Source: Proteobacteria bacterium UBA652
GTDB taxonomy: Bacteria > Pseudomonadota > Gammaproteobacteria > Nitrosococcales > Methylophagaceae
Direction of reading: 5' to 3'
NCBI GenBank assembly: GCA_002299915.1
Contig: DBOG01000072.1
Location: 1-12,538, forward strand
DNA: 12,538 bases
Shown here: positions 12,449 to 12,538 of the stretch, piece by piece
Layout of the letters: the number at the start of each line of letters is the position of its first letter
How positions within the stretch are numbered: the stretch's first letter is position 1
Program-made: the position numbers and the translations under genes
The notes under the pieces: generated by a model
Database searches by the model: none
What the model was told of the DNA's origin: nothing
The model's input: the letters and a program-made list of their open reading frames with translations, nothing else

Positions 12449-12538
12449 TCACTTAGTAAAGACTGGCTGTATCATATCCGCGCGCAATCTCAAGCTAATA
12501 ATGCCATAGAATAGTGCATCTAAATATACAGTTTTATT
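12449..12538 (-). CDS. Possible 3' end of a convergent gene (partial, hypothetical)
   Basis: On the minus strand one frame is open from the window edge for 29 codons and ends in TGA at 12451-12449, directly abutting the trpE stop. The peptide ends in SLRLRADMIQPVFTK. The other two minus frames are closed by stops within the first six codons. A run this short can be open by chance, and I recognise no family. If it is real, trpE has no room for its own terminator outside the neighbouring gene. Confidence 0.25.
   Translation of the reverse strand, partial: NKTVYLDALFYGIISLRLRADMIQPVFTK

Noticed and set aside
1..12538. tRNA, rRNA, CRISPR array, prophage, toxin-antitoxin or defence island
   Set aside because: No cloverleaf or rRNA-like stretch, no regularly spaced repeats, and no nuclease, toxin or phage-type genes were seen; the window is dominated by core genes.

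Overview
The window looks like a core chromosomal segment of a gammaproteobacterium of moderate, slightly AT-leaning base composition. Nearly every gene is a recognisable housekeeping gene whose protein closely follows the gammaproteobacterial version: CmoA/CmoB, TsaB, RimM-TrmD-L19, XerD, DsbC, YajQ, Rpe, Gph and TrpE. I cannot place it more finely from sequence alone.

Layout. Positions 1-337 are a degenerate mobile-element patch: two related repeat motifs flank a 36-codon remnant that resembles the N-terminus of an IS4-type transposase, and a perfect 17-bp hairpin closes the patch beside dsbC. From 338 to 9411 all genes are on the minus strand. In transcription order (right to left) they are: a spermidine-synthase-like methyltransferase-fold gene, an exported L,D-transpeptidase, [a 160-bp MITE-like insertion], tsaB, cmoA, cmoB; then a promoter, rpsP, rimM, trmD, rplS and a strong intrinsic terminator; then ogt, xerD, a B-box zinc-finger membrane protein, yajQ and dsbC. 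From 9571 the plus strand carries the compact unit rpe-gph-trpE. The 159-bp divergent gap (9412-9570) holds the start signals for both directions. The last 90 bp may be the 3' end of a convergent gene.

How the genes work together. The central part concentrates on tRNA anticodon-loop modification and ribosome maturation: TsaB (t6A37), CmoA/CmoB (cmo5U34), TrmD (m1G37), RimM (30S maturation) and ribosomal proteins S16 and L19. The dsbC side combines periplasmic disulfide isomerisation, the nucleotide-binding protein YajQ, chromosome-dimer resolution (XerD) and DNA alkylation repair. The plus-strand unit links pentose phosphate epimerisation, phosphoglycolate removal and the first step of tryptophan synthesis.

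I found no convincing new defence or catalytic system. The most noteworthy items are the MITE, apparently inserted exactly at the stop codon of the L,D-transpeptidase gene and splitting a former tight operon; the IS remnant at the left edge; the B-box/two-helix membrane protein co-translated with yajQ; an 18-bp tandem repeat between rpsP and rimM; and the uncharacterised SpeE-like/L,D-transpeptidase pair.
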